From assembly GCF_001429765.1 (NCBI RefSeq), contig NZ_LMJB01000010.1:134296-198295 (forward strand): a stretch of 64,000 nucleotides of DNA, in the 5' to 3' direction. This stretch comes from Flavobacterium sp. Root901. GTDB lineage: Bacteria > Bacteroidota > Bacteroidia > Flavobacteriales > Flavobacteriaceae. Both the position numbers and the translations under genes were made by a program. Positions within the stretch are counted from its first letter, which is position 1; every line of letters starts with the position of its first letter. Under the pieces are notes generated by a model, which was not told where the DNA came from, searched no databases, and saw nothing but the letters and a program-made list of their open reading frames with translations. Positions 24,082 through 33,686 of this stretch are shown here, piece after piece.

Positions 24082-24948
24082 TTGAATAAAGAGATCAAGA
24101 TTATCGAATGTCCGCGAGATGCCATGCAGGGTATCAAAACTTTTATTCCAACAAAAAATAAAGTCACTTATATTCAGGCTTTGCTTCGTGTGGGGTTTGA
24201 TACAATCGATTTTGGAAGTTTTGTATCGCCAAAAGCGATTCCGCAAATGCAGGACACGGCTGAGGTTTTGGCGCAGTTAGATCTGTCTCAGACAAGCAGT
24301 AAATTACTTTCGATTATTGCCAATACACAAGGCGCAGCTTTGGCAGCAGAGCATCAGTCTATTCAGTATTTAGGGTTTCCTTTTTCGATATCTGAAAATT
24401 TTCAGATGCGTAATACACATAAAACTATTGCAGAATCTTTAATAACTCTGGAGGAAATTCTGGAAATTGCAGATCAAAAAAATAAAGAAGTAGTAACCTA
24501 TCTTTCAATGGGTTTTGGAAATCCGTATGGAGATCCCTGGAATGTTGAAATTGTGGCAGAATGGACAGAAAAACTTGCAGGAATGGGCGTTAAAATTCTA
24601 TCACTTTCTGATACTGTAGGAAGTTCAACGCCGGAAGTTATTACCTATTTATTTTCGAATTTAATTCCGAAATATCCTGAAATCGAATTTGGAGCACATC
24701 TTCATACAACGCCTGACAGCTGGTTTGAAAAAATTGACGCTGCCGCAAAAGCCGGATGTATACGTTTTGACGGAGCAATTCAGGGATTTGGCGGCTGCCC
24801 AATGGCGACTGATAAATTAACAGGCAATATGCCGACAGAAAAGCTGATTTCGTATTTTACTGCTAATAAAAAAATAACGGGGCTTAATTCCTTAAGTTTT
24901 GAAAGTGCTTATAATGAAGCGTCTAAATTGTTTGGAAAGTTTCATTAA
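24082..24948 (+). CDS. Hydroxymethylglutaryl-CoA lyase
   Basis: A 288-residue HMGL-like TIM barrel starting with TTG (the next in-frame ATG, residue 15, falls inside the conserved ECPRDAMQG). Motifs: substrate/metal start ECPRDAMQGIK, LLRVGFDTIDFGSFVSP, SLSDTVGSS, GAHLHTT metal histidines and the active-site loop FGGCPMA. It splits HMG-CoA into acetyl-CoA and acetoacetate, the last step of leucine catabolism. It stands divergent from satD across the 28-bp dyad array, so the array might also control it. Confidence 0.92.
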   Translation: MNKEIKIIECPRDAMQGIKTFIPTKNKVTYIQALLRVGFDTIDFGSFVSPKAIPQMQDTAEVLAQLDLSQTSSKLLSIIANTQGAALAAEHQSIQYLGFPFSISENFQMRNTHKTIAESLITLEEILEIADQKNKEVVTYLSMGFGNPYGDPWNVEIVAEWTEKLAGMGVKILSLSDTVGSSTPEVITYLFSNLIPKYPEIEFGAHLHTTPDSWFEKIDAAAKAGCIRFDGAIQGFGGCPMATDKLTGNMPTEKLISYFTANKKITGLNSLSFESAYNEASKLFGKFH

Positions 24949-25015
24949 AAAAATATTTTAAAATAAGTAATATCTTACAAAAAAATACGTTTTAATTTAT
25001 TCTAATAAAATCAAA

Positions 25016-25567
25016 ATGAAACGAAATCTTATACATAGAATCCCCATATTACTACTTCTGTCAGGTTTATTTTTTTCCTGTGCTAGTGATTTAGATTTTG
25101 ATCAGATTAATGATTTTAAAATTGAACCCGTTTTAGTAGCCAATCTGGCCTATTTTGATATTTCGGCAAATCAGATAGATGATAGCGGACAAGGACAGCA
25201 GATACCTCCGGATGTTGAAGAATTTGATGTTTTTAAAAATAAATTTTTTACTGATCATCTTATAAAAGCCGAACTTAATTTCGAAATTGAAAATACCGTA
25301 AACAGAGCTTTTGAAATAGAATTACAGCTGTTAGACATCAATAATCAGGTATTAGAAACCATTAATTTAGATGTTCCAAAATATACCGGAGGTTCCAATA
25401 TCATAAAATATCCTGCTGAGGTTTTTGACGGCGAGCGTTTAAATTTATTGAAAAACACTATGAAAATTGGTTTTGTTGTACGAACTGTAACAGGATCAGG
25501 ATCAAACCCGCTTTCGGGGAATTTGAAATTAAAATCAGGTGCAACAGTTTATATGAGAGTAGAATGA
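25016..25567 (+). CDS. Lipoprotein of unknown function
   Basis: A 183-residue protein with lipobox LFFSC (Cys22) after a hydrophobic leader, so lipid-anchored in the envelope. The mature part is acidic and beta-rich (HLIKAELNFEIENTVNRAFEIE); I do not recognise a named domain. Its stop overlaps the start of the DUF5723 barrel gene by 4 nt (ATGA), so the two are translationally coupled and probably work together at the outer membrane. Confidence 0.75.
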   Translation: MKRNLIHRIPILLLLSGLFFSCASDLDFDQINDFKIEPVLVANLAYFDISANQIDDSGQGQQIPPDVEEFDVFKNKFFTDHLIKAELNFEIENTVNRAFEIELQLLDINNQVLETINLDVPKYTGGSNIIKYPAEVFDGERLNLLKNTMKIGFVVRTVTGSGSNPLSGNLKLKSGATVYMRVE

Positions 25568-26961
25568 AAAAGGCAATTTTACTTTTAATATTGACTTTGC
25601 AGCTTTCCTCACTGGCACAAAACAAGCAAGTATTGTATAACTTTACATCAATTCCGCAGTCCTTACTTGTAAATCCGGGAGCAGATGTTTCATATAAATA
25701 TTATTTTGGCGTCCCGCTTTTGTCCGGAGTTTCAGCCAATGTAGGATCCAGCAGTTTTTCAGCTTATGATTTATTTGCCAATAATGGCATTGATTTTAAT
25801 GATAAAGTACGAAACATTATTAATAAATCATCTGCAAATGACAAAACGCAGATAAACCAGCAGCTTGAAATATTTTCCGGCGGATTTAGAGTAGGAGGCA
25901 AGGACAGCCAATCGTATATTTCATTTGGGGCTTATCAGGAGTTTGATTTTTTAATGTATTTTCCAAAAGACCTTGCTATTTTAGCCGTTGACGGAAACCA
26001 AAACCATATTGGAAAATCCTTCAATCTGGCCGATTTAAATCTGCGTGCAGAAGTACTTTCGGTTTTTCATGTTGGATTTCATAAAAAGCTAAACAAAAAA
26101 CTGGTTTTAGGAGGACGTTTTAAAATTTATTCAAGCGGAGCTAATGCAACTTCAACCAAAAATTCAGGATACATTTTTACAGGGCAGGGAACGGGAACAA
26201 ATTTGTATACCCAAACGATAGAATCAAATCTGGAGCTTAAAACTTCGGGAATTGCAAAATTTACAAAAGACGAATACGAAGGAAGTATTCCCGGTGATAT
26301 TGCGCAAAATACTTTTTTAAACGGAAGTTTAGGTTTAGGATTTGATGCCGGAATTACCTATAATATTAAAGATAACCTCCAGCTGACGGCCAGTATTCTT
26401 GATGTTGGTTTTATAAAGCAATCAAAAGATATTGAGACCTTAACCTATAAAGGAACTTATAGATACGATGGGGTAAATCCAAATTTTGATGCTGTAAACG
26501 AACCAAAAAACATTTTTGATGAATTTGATACGGCTATTCCGCGCGACACACTTTATAATAAATACACAACATGGCGTCCGGTTAAATTTAATTCATCGAT
26601 TCAGTATTCTTTTGGCGAATCAAGATATGACGGCGAATGTAACTGCAAAGGTTCAACTGAAATAAGATATTTAAATGCAGTGGGTGCACAATTGTTTATA
26701 ATGACAATGCCAATAGAGCCTTACGCAGCTTTTACAGCTTTTTATAAACGAAGTATTTTCGAAAAATTAGATGCCAAAGTCACCTATACATTTGATCCGT
26801 ACTCTAATAAAAATATCGGTTTAGGACTTGCGGGGACACTGGGAAAATTTAACATTTATGCATTAGTCGATAATGTATTAGAATATAAAGATATTACAAA
26901 AGCCAATAGTCTCTCCTTTCAGTTTGGTTTCAACTTTATTTTTCAGGATCCAAAAGATTAA
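25564..26961 (+). CDS. DUF5723-like outer-membrane barrel protein
   Basis: A 465-residue exported protein with signal peptide ending near SLAQ (19). It has repeated alternating beta strands (NLRAEVLSVFHVGFHKKLNKKLVLGGRFKIY is one hairpin region) and a C-terminal strand ending QFGFNFIFQDPKD. VLYNFTSIPQSLLVNPGA at the mature N-terminus is typical of DUF5723 proteins in Bacteroidota. Role unknown. Coupled to the upstream lipoprotein gene. Confidence 0.75.
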   Translation: MKKAILLLILTLQLSSLAQNKQVLYNFTSIPQSLLVNPGADVSYKYYFGVPLLSGVSANVGSSSFSAYDLFANNGIDFNDKVRNIINKSSANDKTQINQQLEIFSGGFRVGGKDSQSYISFGAYQEFDFLMYFPKDLAILAVDGNQNHIGKSFNLADLNLRAEVLSVFHVGFHKKLNKKLVLGGRFKIYSSGANATSTKNSGYIFTGQGTGTNLYTQTIESNLELKTSGIAKFTKDEYEGSIPGDIAQNTFLNGSLGLGFDAGITYNIKDNLQLTASILDVGFIKQSKDIETLTYKGTYRYDGVNPNFDAVNEPKNIFDEFDTAIPRDTLYNKYTTWRPVKFNSSIQYSFGESRYDGECNCKGSTEIRYLNAVGAQLFIMTMPIEPYAAFTAFYKRSIFEKLDAKVTYTFDPYSNKNIGLGLAGTLGKFNIYALVDNVLEYKDITKANSLSFQFGFNFIFQDPKD

Positions 26962-27096
26962 ATTCAGGATAAAATGTTTCTCTTGCCTTATTTTAACTGA
27001 AATTTGAAATTTTCAATTTTGGTTTTAAATCGTAAGGTGTTTCTGCTAAAAGTAAATTTATGAATAACTTAGTATTTAAGTTAGCAATTTATTCAC

Positions 27097-27104
27097 TATA
27101 TTTG
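27097..27104 (+). promoter_or_regulatory. Candidate -7 box (TATATTTG) of guaB
   Basis: TAnnTTTG match 26 nt before the guaB ATG, preceded by AT-rich DNA. Confidence 0.55.
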
Positions 27105-27130
27105 CACGCAATTCAACTAGAAATTGCACC

Positions 27131-28603
27131 ATGATAGCACACAACTCCAAGATTATCGGCGAAGGTTTAACTTACGACGATGTATTATTAGTACCTAACT
27201 ACTCGAATGTGCTTCCCCGCGAAGTGAGTATCAAATCAAAATTTTCAAGAAATATAACATTAAACGTTCCAATCGTATCTGCTGCTATGGATACAGTGAC
27301 TGAAAGTGCAATGGCAATCGCTATGGCACAAGAAGGCGGGATTGGTGTTTTACATAAAAACATGACCATTGAGCAGCAGGCTGCGAAGGTTAGAAAAGTC
27401 AAACGTGCAGAAGCAGGGATGATTATTGATCCTGTAACTTTGCCAATGACTTCAACTATTGCAGATGCAAAAAATGCCATGAAAGAATTCGGAATTGGCG
27501 GTATTCCAATCGTTGACGAAAACAAAATCTTAAAAGGAATTGTTACCAATCGTGACTTACGTTTCGAAAAAAACGGTGCAAGACCAATTGCTGAAGTAAT
27601 GACCAGTTCTAACTTGGTTACTGTTGCAGAAGGAACTTCACTAGAACAAGCCGAAGTAGTTTTACAAGGCCATAAAATTGAAAAATTACCAGTTGTAAAC
27701 GTTAAAAACGAATTAGTAGGTTTAATTACGTTTAGAGATATTACTAAACTAACTCAAAAACCAATCGCTAATAAAGACAGCTTTGGCCGTTTGAGAGTTG
27801 CTGCAGCCATTGGAGTTACCGGAGATGCAGTTTTAAGAGCAGAAGCTTTGGTAAACGCGGGTGTTGATGCCATCATTATCGATACCGCTCACGGACATAC
27901 TGAAGGTGTGGTAAATACATTAAAAGAAGTAAAATCAAAATTTCCTCAAATTGACGTAATTGTTGGAAACATTGCCACTCCTGAAGCTGCTAAATATTTG
28001 GTAGAAAATGGTGCTGACGGTGTTAAAGTTGGGATCGGACCTGGTTCTATCTGTACAACACGTATCGTTGCAGGTGTTGGTTTTCCACAGTTTTCTGCTG
28101 TTCTTGAAGTAGCTGCAGCTATTAAAGGAACCGGAGTTCCGGTTATTGCTGATGGTGGGATTCGTTATACAGGAGATATTCCTAAAGCAATTGCTGCCGG
28201 TGCTGATTGTGTAATGTTAGGTTCATTGTTAGCAGGAACTAAAGAATCTCCGGGTGAAACTATTATTTTTGAAGGAAGAAAATTCAAATCATACCGTGGA
28301 ATGGGTTCTGTTGAAGCAATGCAGACCGGATCTAAAGACCGTTATTTTCAGGATGTTGAAGACGACGTTAAAAAATTAGTTCCGGAAGGAATTGTGGGTC
28401 GTGTTCCTTACAAAGGTGAATTAAACGAAAGTATGCTTCAATTTATTGGTGGTCTTCGTGCCGGAATGGGATACTGCGGATCTAAAGATATTCCAACTTT
28501 ACAAGAGTCTGGACGTTTTGTTAGAATTACGTCAAGCGGAATTACTGAAAGTCACCCACATAACGTAACAATTACAAAAGAAGCTCCAAATTATTCGAGA
28601 TAA
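27131..28603 (+). CDS. guaB: IMP dehydrogenase
   Basis: A 490-residue IMPDH: barrel start LTYDDVLLVPNYSNVLP, tandem CBS domains at about 95-215, then DTAHGHTEGV, VGNIATPEA, catalytic loop GPGSICTTRIVAGVG, GGIRYTGDI, MLGSLLAGT and the flap with YRGMGSVEAM. It converts IMP to XMP with NAD in guanine nucleotide synthesis; CBS domains sense purine nucleotides. Monocistronic between its own promoter box and a strong terminator. purA lies 3.2 kb downstream on the other strand. Confidence 0.98.
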   Translation: MIAHNSKIIGEGLTYDDVLLVPNYSNVLPREVSIKSKFSRNITLNVPIVSAAMDTVTESAMAIAMAQEGGIGVLHKNMTIEQQAAKVRKVKRAEAGMIIDPVTLPMTSTIADAKNAMKEFGIGGIPIVDENKILKGIVTNRDLRFEKNGARPIAEVMTSSNLVTVAEGTSLEQAEVVLQGHKIEKLPVVNVKNELVGLITFRDITKLTQKPIANKDSFGRLRVAAAIGVTGDAVLRAEALVNAGVDAIIIDTAHGHTEGVVNTLKEVKSKFPQIDVIVGNIATPEAAKYLVENGADGVKVGIGPGSICTTRIVAGVGFPQFSAVLEVAAAIKGTGVPVIADGGIRYTGDIPKAIAAGADCVMLGSLLAGTKESPGETIIFEGRKFKSYRGMGSVEAMQTGSKDRYFQDVEDDVKKLVPEGIVGRVPYKGELNESMLQFIGGLRAGMGYCGSKDIPTLQESGRFVRITSSGITESHPHNVTITKEAPNYSR

Positions 28604-28625
28604 TTTTTTAGTTTATAATTAAATA

Positions 28626-28658
28626 AAAAGGCGTAAGATTAATTCTTACGCCTTTTTT
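28626..28658. terminator. Bidirectional terminator
   Basis: AAAAGGCGTAAGA and TCTTACGCCTTTT arms over a 5-nt loop, T-rich outward on both strands. Serves guaB and the convergent gene at 28662-29165. Confidence 0.9.
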
Positions 28659-28661
28659 ATT

Positions 28662-29165
28662 TTAATTTACGATTGAAATCCCATTATTCAATTCGTCAAT
28701 AATATTTTGATTTTGTTCCATTGCTTCTGCCTGAGCACCATATTGAAACTGTATTGAACCGCCTTTTCCGTTATAAATAAACCCTTGATATTTGTATAAA
28801 AAATCATTGTAATCCAGCTCGCAGTTAAAATAATTTACTTCAATATTGTTTATTTTTTTCTTGGAAATTTTTAAATTTTTAATTTTTCCAAATTCTTTAT
28901 ACTGCTCTTCAATAGTGCTTTTGAGTTTTTTCTCAGGAATAAAGTGGTCATATTCAATAAAGTAAGCACTTAATAAATTGTATTTGTCATGAAATTCAAC
29001 ATCCCAATTTTGCGACTCAGGATTTTTTATCCAATGTTCCGGATTGTATTTTATTTCATAAATACCTTTTCTGGTAGTGTAAGTCTCTGATTTTAAATTG
29101 TTTTTGGTTTGTGCTATTGAGAAAAAGCCTGATAATAAAAACAATAAGATTAATTTTTTAGACAT
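28662..29165 (-). CDS. Secreted protein of unknown function
   Basis: A 167-residue protein with a signal peptide ending at SIAQ (19). The mature region (GIYEIKYNPEHWI...YNLLSAYFIEYDHFIPEKKL) is mixed alpha/beta with the rhythm of PsbP/DcrB-like domains, but I cannot assign it with confidence. Periplasmic or secreted. Stands alone. Confidence 0.65.
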   Translation of the reverse strand: MSKKLILLFLLSGFFSIAQTKNNLKSETYTTRKGIYEIKYNPEHWIKNPESQNWDVEFHDKYNLLSAYFIEYDHFIPEKKLKSTIEEQYKEFGKIKNLKISKKKINNIEVNYFNCELDYNDFLYKYQGFIYNGKGGSIQFQYGAQAEAMEQNQNIIDELNNGISIVN

Positions 29166-29260
29166 TTTATATGTGAAATTTAAATTGTAGAACTAAAATA
29201 GTAAATAAAAATAAGCTAATACAGAAAGGATATTTAAAATTCTGTTTTGACTTTAAATAA

Positions 29261-29301
29261 AAAAATCAGCCAGGACATTAAAATGTTTTTAGCTGATTTT
29301 T
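29261..29301 (-). terminator. Terminator of the L,D-transpeptidase gene
   Basis: AAAAATCAGC (29261-29270) pairs with GCTGATTTTT (29292-29301); T-run in the minus direction. Confidence 0.8.
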
Positions 29302-29322
29302 AATATAATATCTTATTTAAGA

Positions 29323-30201
29323 TTAAGCTGAAGGTTCTGCTTCTCTTAATTTTTGATTGTCTAAAATCTTCTGGATAAAAGGTTTAACTTCTTTTTCAAG
29401 TTCAGATTCAGAAATGTTTAAAGCTTTTGGATCCGAAGTTACCTCAAGCCATGGTTTTGAACCGTCAAAATTATAACTTCCAAAAACTACAACCGGAGTT
29501 CCTTTTACTTTTACATTTTCTTTGTCTTTCAAAATCCATTCATCTGCGAATTTATAAAGATATTTAGCATCTTTTTCTAATAATCGAAGGCAGGAATGTG
29601 AAGCAGGATAACCCGGCAGTTCATATTGATGAAAACCAACTCCAAGTTTGTTTTCTATATTAAAGTTCCATTTTAATTCCCATTCGTCATTAAAGGTACT
29701 TGTGGTTTTTTCTGCTTTCCAGTTTGTAAAAAATAGTCCTGTTGGTGTCGGATCTTTTTTTCTTCCCATATTTGTTGGACCTGTACGCACTAATTCGCCA
29801 TTTTCATAAGCGGCAAATGTTTGTGTTGGGTATGAAAAAACAATTATTTTAGAAACAGGTTCCAGCGCAGAAACATGTAATGGAAATGGTAAATAATAAA
29901 CCAAATCTCCACTAAAATCTGTCGGAATTAGTATGGAATCCATTTTTTTTAAATTCGCTTTATCCGTTCTGTTTATGGCAGAAACAATATCGAGTTTACT
30001 GTTGTCTGCTTCATTTGTTTTCAACCAGTCCTTTGATTTTGTAAACTGATAAGAAATGGATGATGCCGGTTTTTTATATTCGACTGTTTTCTTTGGCTTT
30101 TTATTTTCAGTTATTGTAACAGTTTCGCTTTTTTTGCATGAAACCAATAAAGCTAACATTAACAATAATAAGATGTTGGCTGCGTAATATAACTTTTTCA
30201 T
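29323..30201 (-). CDS. L,D-transpeptidase (YkuD domain) lipoprotein
   Basis: A 292-residue protein with lipobox LLVSC (Cys22). A YkuD domain spans about 117-235: IIVFSYPTQTFAAYENGELVRTGP start, PTPTGLF, His191, and the active site SHSCLRL with His202, Cys204 and Arg206. The usual motif is SHGC(I/V)R; here Ser203 replaces Gly, a variant I have seen in Bacteroidota. It would cross-link peptidoglycan or attach proteins to it in the periplasm. Confidence 0.85.
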   Translation of the reverse strand: MKKLYYAANILLLLMLALLVSCKKSETVTITENKKPKKTVEYKKPASSISYQFTKSKDWLKTNEADNSKLDIVSAINRTDKANLKKMDSILIPTDFSGDLVYYLPFPLHVSALEPVSKIIVFSYPTQTFAAYENGELVRTGPTNMGRKKDPTPTGLFFTNWKAEKTTSTFNDEWELKWNFNIENKLGVGFHQYELPGYPASHSCLRLLEKDAKYLYKFADEWILKDKENVKVKGTPVVVFGSYNFDGSKPWLEVTSDPKALNISESELEKEVKPFIQKILDNQKLREAEPSA

Positions 30202-30289
30202 AGGTCGTATATTTTTATAAGAGTAAAATTAGAAATATACTACCAGAAACAGCTTACATAATTTTTTGAATTGGTTTCGGGATTTTCAT

Positions 30290-31081
30290 TTAAGATTTTT
30301 CAATCGGAAATAAACTTTTTATTGTATTTTGAATTTTAAATAAATCACTTATCGTATACACAATTGCTTTTTTTAAATGCTTAACCGAAGGTGGATTCTT
30401 CACACAAGCGGCTATTAATTGAATTTGATTTGCTAAATCTGGATTGTATTTAATTCCATGAACAGAAAATTTTGCAATTCTCATAACGCCATCAAATAAT
30501 TGCCCTTTTGCAGGTAAATTTTCCAGTTCTCTTAATGTAGGAACTTTATCAAAAACATGGTCATAAAATTCTAATAATGGACTTTCGTTTGTGTCAGAAA
30601 TCTCATGAATATAGGCGGCATAATAATGATTCTCCAACTCAATTGATATTACGTCTCCTTGTCTGTAAAAGGTAATATTTTCTGGAACAGATGGTTTTCG
30701 CTTTAAAGGTGTTGGCGAGGATAAAATAAATTGTTTTATTTCTTCTGATTTTCTAAAAAAATCATCACTTAAAACTACTTCCTTATTCAAAAGATCGACG
30801 GCAGCAATTGCTCTTTTACTTATTGTCTCGTCTTTAAAACCATATTTATGCAAAAGAACAGAAAGGGCAAGAATGGTAATTTGTTTGTAATTGTTGGAAA
30901 CTTCAACAGCATTTAAAGCGCAATTCCAGCGGTTTAACAATTTTGGCAATAAATAATCAAGCTGGCTCACCATGTCTTTTTGATAACACATTGCTGAAAA
31001 AGTTAATCGCGCCAAATCATCGTCAATAGATTTTACAAGATGTTTAGCGGCTAGTTTATCGAGAATTTGTTGATGTGTCAT
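30290..31081 (-). CDS. Uncharacterised cytoplasmic protein
   Basis: A 263-residue soluble protein I do not recognise. The N-terminal half is helical (HQQILDKLAAKHLVKSIDDDLARL); the C-terminal half has a short beta barrel-like segment (FYRQGDVISIELENHYYAAYIHEI), reminiscent of a small SH3-like domain found in immunity-type proteins. An in-frame ATG 11 codons upstream exists, but a TATATTTG -7 box at 31102-31109 lies inside that extension, so I place the start at 31081. Confidence 0.65.
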   Translation of the reverse strand: MTHQQILDKLAAKHLVKSIDDDLARLTFSAMCYQKDMVSQLDYLLPKLLNRWNCALNAVEVSNNYKQITILALSVLLHKYGFKDETISKRAIAAVDLLNKEVVLSDDFFRKSEEIKQFILSSPTPLKRKPSVPENITFYRQGDVISIELENHYYAAYIHEISDTNESPLLEFYDHVFDKVPTLRELENLPAKGQLFDGVMRIAKFSVHGIKYNPDLANQIQLIAACVKNPPSVKHLKKAIVYTISDLFKIQNTIKSLFPIEKS

Positions 31082-31101
31082 ATCTTTTACTTTTAAGGCA
31101 A

Positions 31102-31109
31102 CAAATATA
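31102..31109 (-). promoter_or_regulatory. Candidate -7 box (TATATTTG, minus)
   Basis: TAnnTTTG match 20 nt before the ATG at 31081; it decides the start of the 263-residue gene. Confidence 0.5.
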
Positions 31110-31138
31110 AACAAATTCGCAAAAAATAAGCTTTTTTC

Positions 31139-31723
31139 TTACAATATATTTTTTATTTTGGCATGCTGCAACAGCATAATGGTCTTTGCGTCTGTTATCT
31201 CTCCAGATTCGATCATGGCATAAGCTTCATCAAAAGTAAACTCTAAAACTTCAATATTTTCTTGTTCAGCATCAAGTCCGCCGCCTTCGCTTACTTTCAT
31301 GTTTTCGTCGTATTCTCCAACAAATAAGTACAAGATTTCCGTTACAGATCCGGGAGACATATAAGTTTCAATAACTTTCTGAACTTTGCTTAAACGATAT
31401 CCGGTTTCTTCTTCGGTTTCACGAATAATTGCTTGTTCAGCATTTTCTTTATCTAAAAGTCCGGCGCAGACTTCAATCATCATTCCGGTTTTATTTCCGT
31501 TAAGATAAGTTGGCAAACGAAATTGCCTTGTCAGGATAACGGTTTTTTTTGTACTGTTATAAAGAAGAATACCAGCTCCGTTTCCACGATCGTAAACTTC
31601 ACGGATATGGGATTCTGTCGGTTGGTTTTCTTTTTTATAATTAAAAGTTATTTTATTAAGAATATACCAATTATCAGAAAGCAGCTTAGTCTCTGTAATT
31701 TCTATTTCCGGATTTTTTCTCAT
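31139..31723 (-). CDS. Nudix hydrolase, NudK/GDP-mannose-pyrophosphatase-like
   Basis: A 194-residue Nudix protein. The Nudix helix is GLLDKENAEQ...RETEEETGY; the REx2EExG core is intact. N-terminal strand exchange region (TETKLLSDNWYILNKITFNYKK) and CAGLLD resemble NudK, which hydrolyses GDP-mannose or ADP-ribose-like sugars to sugar phosphate and NMP. Cytoplasmic. It lies just upstream of the uncharacterised gene on the same strand (57 nt), which has its own promoter-like box. Confidence 0.88.
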   Translation of the reverse strand: MRKNPEIEITETKLLSDNWYILNKITFNYKKENQPTESHIREVYDRGNGAGILLYNSTKKTVILTRQFRLPTYLNGNKTGMMIEVCAGLLDKENAEQAIIRETEEETGYRLSKVQKVIETYMSPGSVTEILYLFVGEYDENMKVSEGGGLDAEQENIEVLEFTFDEAYAMIESGEITDAKTIMLLQHAKIKNIL

Positions 31724-31811
31724 TTTATTTTTATATAATAATATTTTTAAATTTAAATAAAAAACAATATTTGAATCTAGTTTTCAGGGTAAAATTTATT
31801 TCAAAAGGAGC

Positions 31812-31842
31812 CAAAAAAAACGCTCTGATTATCAGAGCGTTT
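31812..31842 (-). terminator. Terminator of purA
   Basis: AAACGCTCTGAT and ATCAGAGCGTTT arms with a 1-nt centre; T-run on the minus strand (31813-31820). Confidence 0.9.
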
Positions 31843-31848
31843 AGCGTA

Positions 31849-33120
31849 TTATTTGGTTATTGTCTGTTTTCTGTCCGGACCAACTGATACAATTTTAATT
31901 GGCACTTCGATTTCTTTTTCAATAAACTCAATATATTCTTTTAGCTCGATTGGCAACGCATCATAAGTTGTCAATCCTGTTAAATCTGCTTTCCATCCTT
32001 TAAATTCTTTGTAAACCGGAGTAACATTTTCCGGCTCGATATTATAAGGGAAGTGAGAAATATTTTGACCTTTATAGTTGTATTCAGTACAAACTTTTAA
32101 AGTTTCAAAACCAGAAAGAACGTCACCTTTCATCATCATTAACTGAGTAACTCCATTTACCTGAACTGCATACTTTAAAGCAACAAGGTCTAACCAACCG
32201 CAGCGTCTTTGTCTTCCTGTTACAGATCCAAATTCGTTACCAACTCTTGCCATTGTAGCACCAACTTCATCAAAAAGTTCTGTTGGAAAAGGCCCGCTTC
32301 CAACACGTGTAACATACGCCTTAAAAATTCCGTAAACTTCTTTGATTTTGTTAGGAGCAATTCCTAAACCTGTACAAGCTCCTGCAGCAGTAGTATTTGA
32401 TGAAGTTACAAAAGGATAAGTTCCAAAGTCAACATCTAATAATGATCCCTGAGCTCCTTCACAAAGAATAGATTTGCCGGCTTTTTGAGCCTGATGCATA
32501 TATTCTTCACTGTCAATAAAATCTAATTTTTTTAATTCGTCAATAGCTTCGAAAAACTCTTTTTCAAGTTCAGCTAAATTATATTGAATATTAACATCAT
32601 AAAAAGCAATCATTGCTTCATGTTTGTCAGCCAAAGCTCTGTAACGATCTTTGAAATCTTCTAATTCAATATCTCCAACACGCAAACCGTTTCTACCCGT
32701 TTTGTCCATGTAAGTTGGTCCAATTCCTTTAAGAGTAGAACCAATTTTTGCTTTTCCTTTTGAAGCTTCAGAAGCAGCGTCAAGCAAACGGTGAGTTGGT
32801 AAAATCAAGTGTGCTTTTCTTGAAATGATTAATTTGCTTTTGATATCAAGGTTAAATTTCTCTAAACCTTCAATTTCTTTTTGAAAAACTACCGGATCAA
32901 TTACAACTCCGTTCCCGATGATATTTACTGAATTTTTATGAAAAATTCCAGAAGGAATAGTTCTTAATACGTGCTTAATTCCGTCAAATTCTAATGTATG
33001 TCCTGCATTTGGTCCGCCTTGGAAACGTGCAATAATATCATAATTTGAGGTAAGAACGTCAACAATTTTTCCTTTACCTTCATCTCCCCATTGTAATCCT
33101 AGTAATAAATCTACGGTCAT
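31849..33120 (-). CDS. purA: Adenylosuccinate synthetase
   Basis: A 423-residue PurA: LLLGLQWGDEGKGKIVD with the GTP-binding loop and catalytic Asp, FQGGPNAGHT with the catalytic His, STLKGIGPTYMDK, GAQGSLLDVDFGTYPFVTSS, TTAAGACTGLG, GRQRRCGWLD. It joins IMP and aspartate using GTP in AMP synthesis. It follows the fur-like gene by 95 nt on the same strand, an order (spoT, fur, purA) common in Flavobacteriia. Confidence 0.98.
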   Translation of the reverse strand: MTVDLLLGLQWGDEGKGKIVDVLTSNYDIIARFQGGPNAGHTLEFDGIKHVLRTIPSGIFHKNSVNIIGNGVVIDPVVFQKEIEGLEKFNLDIKSKLIISRKAHLILPTHRLLDAASEASKGKAKIGSTLKGIGPTYMDKTGRNGLRVGDIELEDFKDRYRALADKHEAMIAFYDVNIQYNLAELEKEFFEAIDELKKLDFIDSEEYMHQAQKAGKSILCEGAQGSLLDVDFGTYPFVTSSNTTAAGACTGLGIAPNKIKEVYGIFKAYVTRVGSGPFPTELFDEVGATMARVGNEFGSVTGRQRRCGWLDLVALKYAVQVNGVTQLMMMKGDVLSGFETLKVCTEYNYKGQNISHFPYNIEPENVTPVYKEFKGWKADLTGLTTYDALPIELKEYIEFIEKEIEVPIKIVSVGPDRKQTITK

Positions 33121-33215
33121 TCTGTTTTAATTTGCGTTAGGACAATCGAAGTTATCCTACTGATTATGTAGTTAATTTTCTTTTTTAATTTTTTGAAAAA
33201 GTCTAATAATAAAGA

Positions 33216-33680
33216 CTATGAATTTGAATTCTGCTTTTTGTTTCCGTAGAAATAAAGCGAATGATTTGTAATTTCGATATCAAAAATTTCTTCGATAGTC
33301 TTTTTGATGGTTTGAATTCTTGGATCACAAAATTCAATTACTTCTCCGGAATCCGTCATAATGATATGATCGTGCTGTTTATCAAAATATGATTTTTCGT
33401 AGTAAGCCTGATTTTGTCCAAATTGATGTTTTCTAACCAAAGCGCAGTCCAACAATAACTCAATCGTGTTGTAAAGGGTAGCCCTGCTCACACGATAGTT
33501 TTTGTTTTTCATTTTGATGTATAGGTTTTCTATGTCAAAATGCTCTTCGCTATCGTAAATTTCCTGAAGTATAGCATAACGCTCAGGAGTTTTGCGATGC
33601 CCTTTTTGTTCAAGATACATAGTAAAAACATTTTTTACAATTTCTTGATTCTTAGTGTTGTCAGTTGAAATAAGTGTCAT
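33216..33680 (-). CDS. Fur-family transcriptional regulator
   Basis: A 154-residue Fur/PerR-like repressor. Winged helix: HRKTPERYAILQEIYDSEEHFDIENLY and the recognition region RVSRATLYNTIELLL. Metal-site region: KQHDHIIMTDSGEVIEFCDP. It lacks the two CxxC structural zinc motifs of many Fur/PerR proteins. I take the ATG at 33680; an in-frame TTG at 33689 forms part of a TATCTTTG -7 box. That box ends only 6 nt from the ATG, so the mRNA may be leaderless. Located between spoT and purA. Confidence 0.85.
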   Translation of the reverse strand: MTLISTDNTKNQEIVKNVFTMYLEQKGHRKTPERYAILQEIYDSEEHFDIENLYIKMKNKNYRVSRATLYNTIELLLDCALVRKHQFGQNQAYYEKSYFDKQHDHIIMTDSGEVIEFCDPRIQTIKKTIEEIFDIEITNHSLYFYGNKKQNSNS

Positions 33681-33686
33681 ATCCTG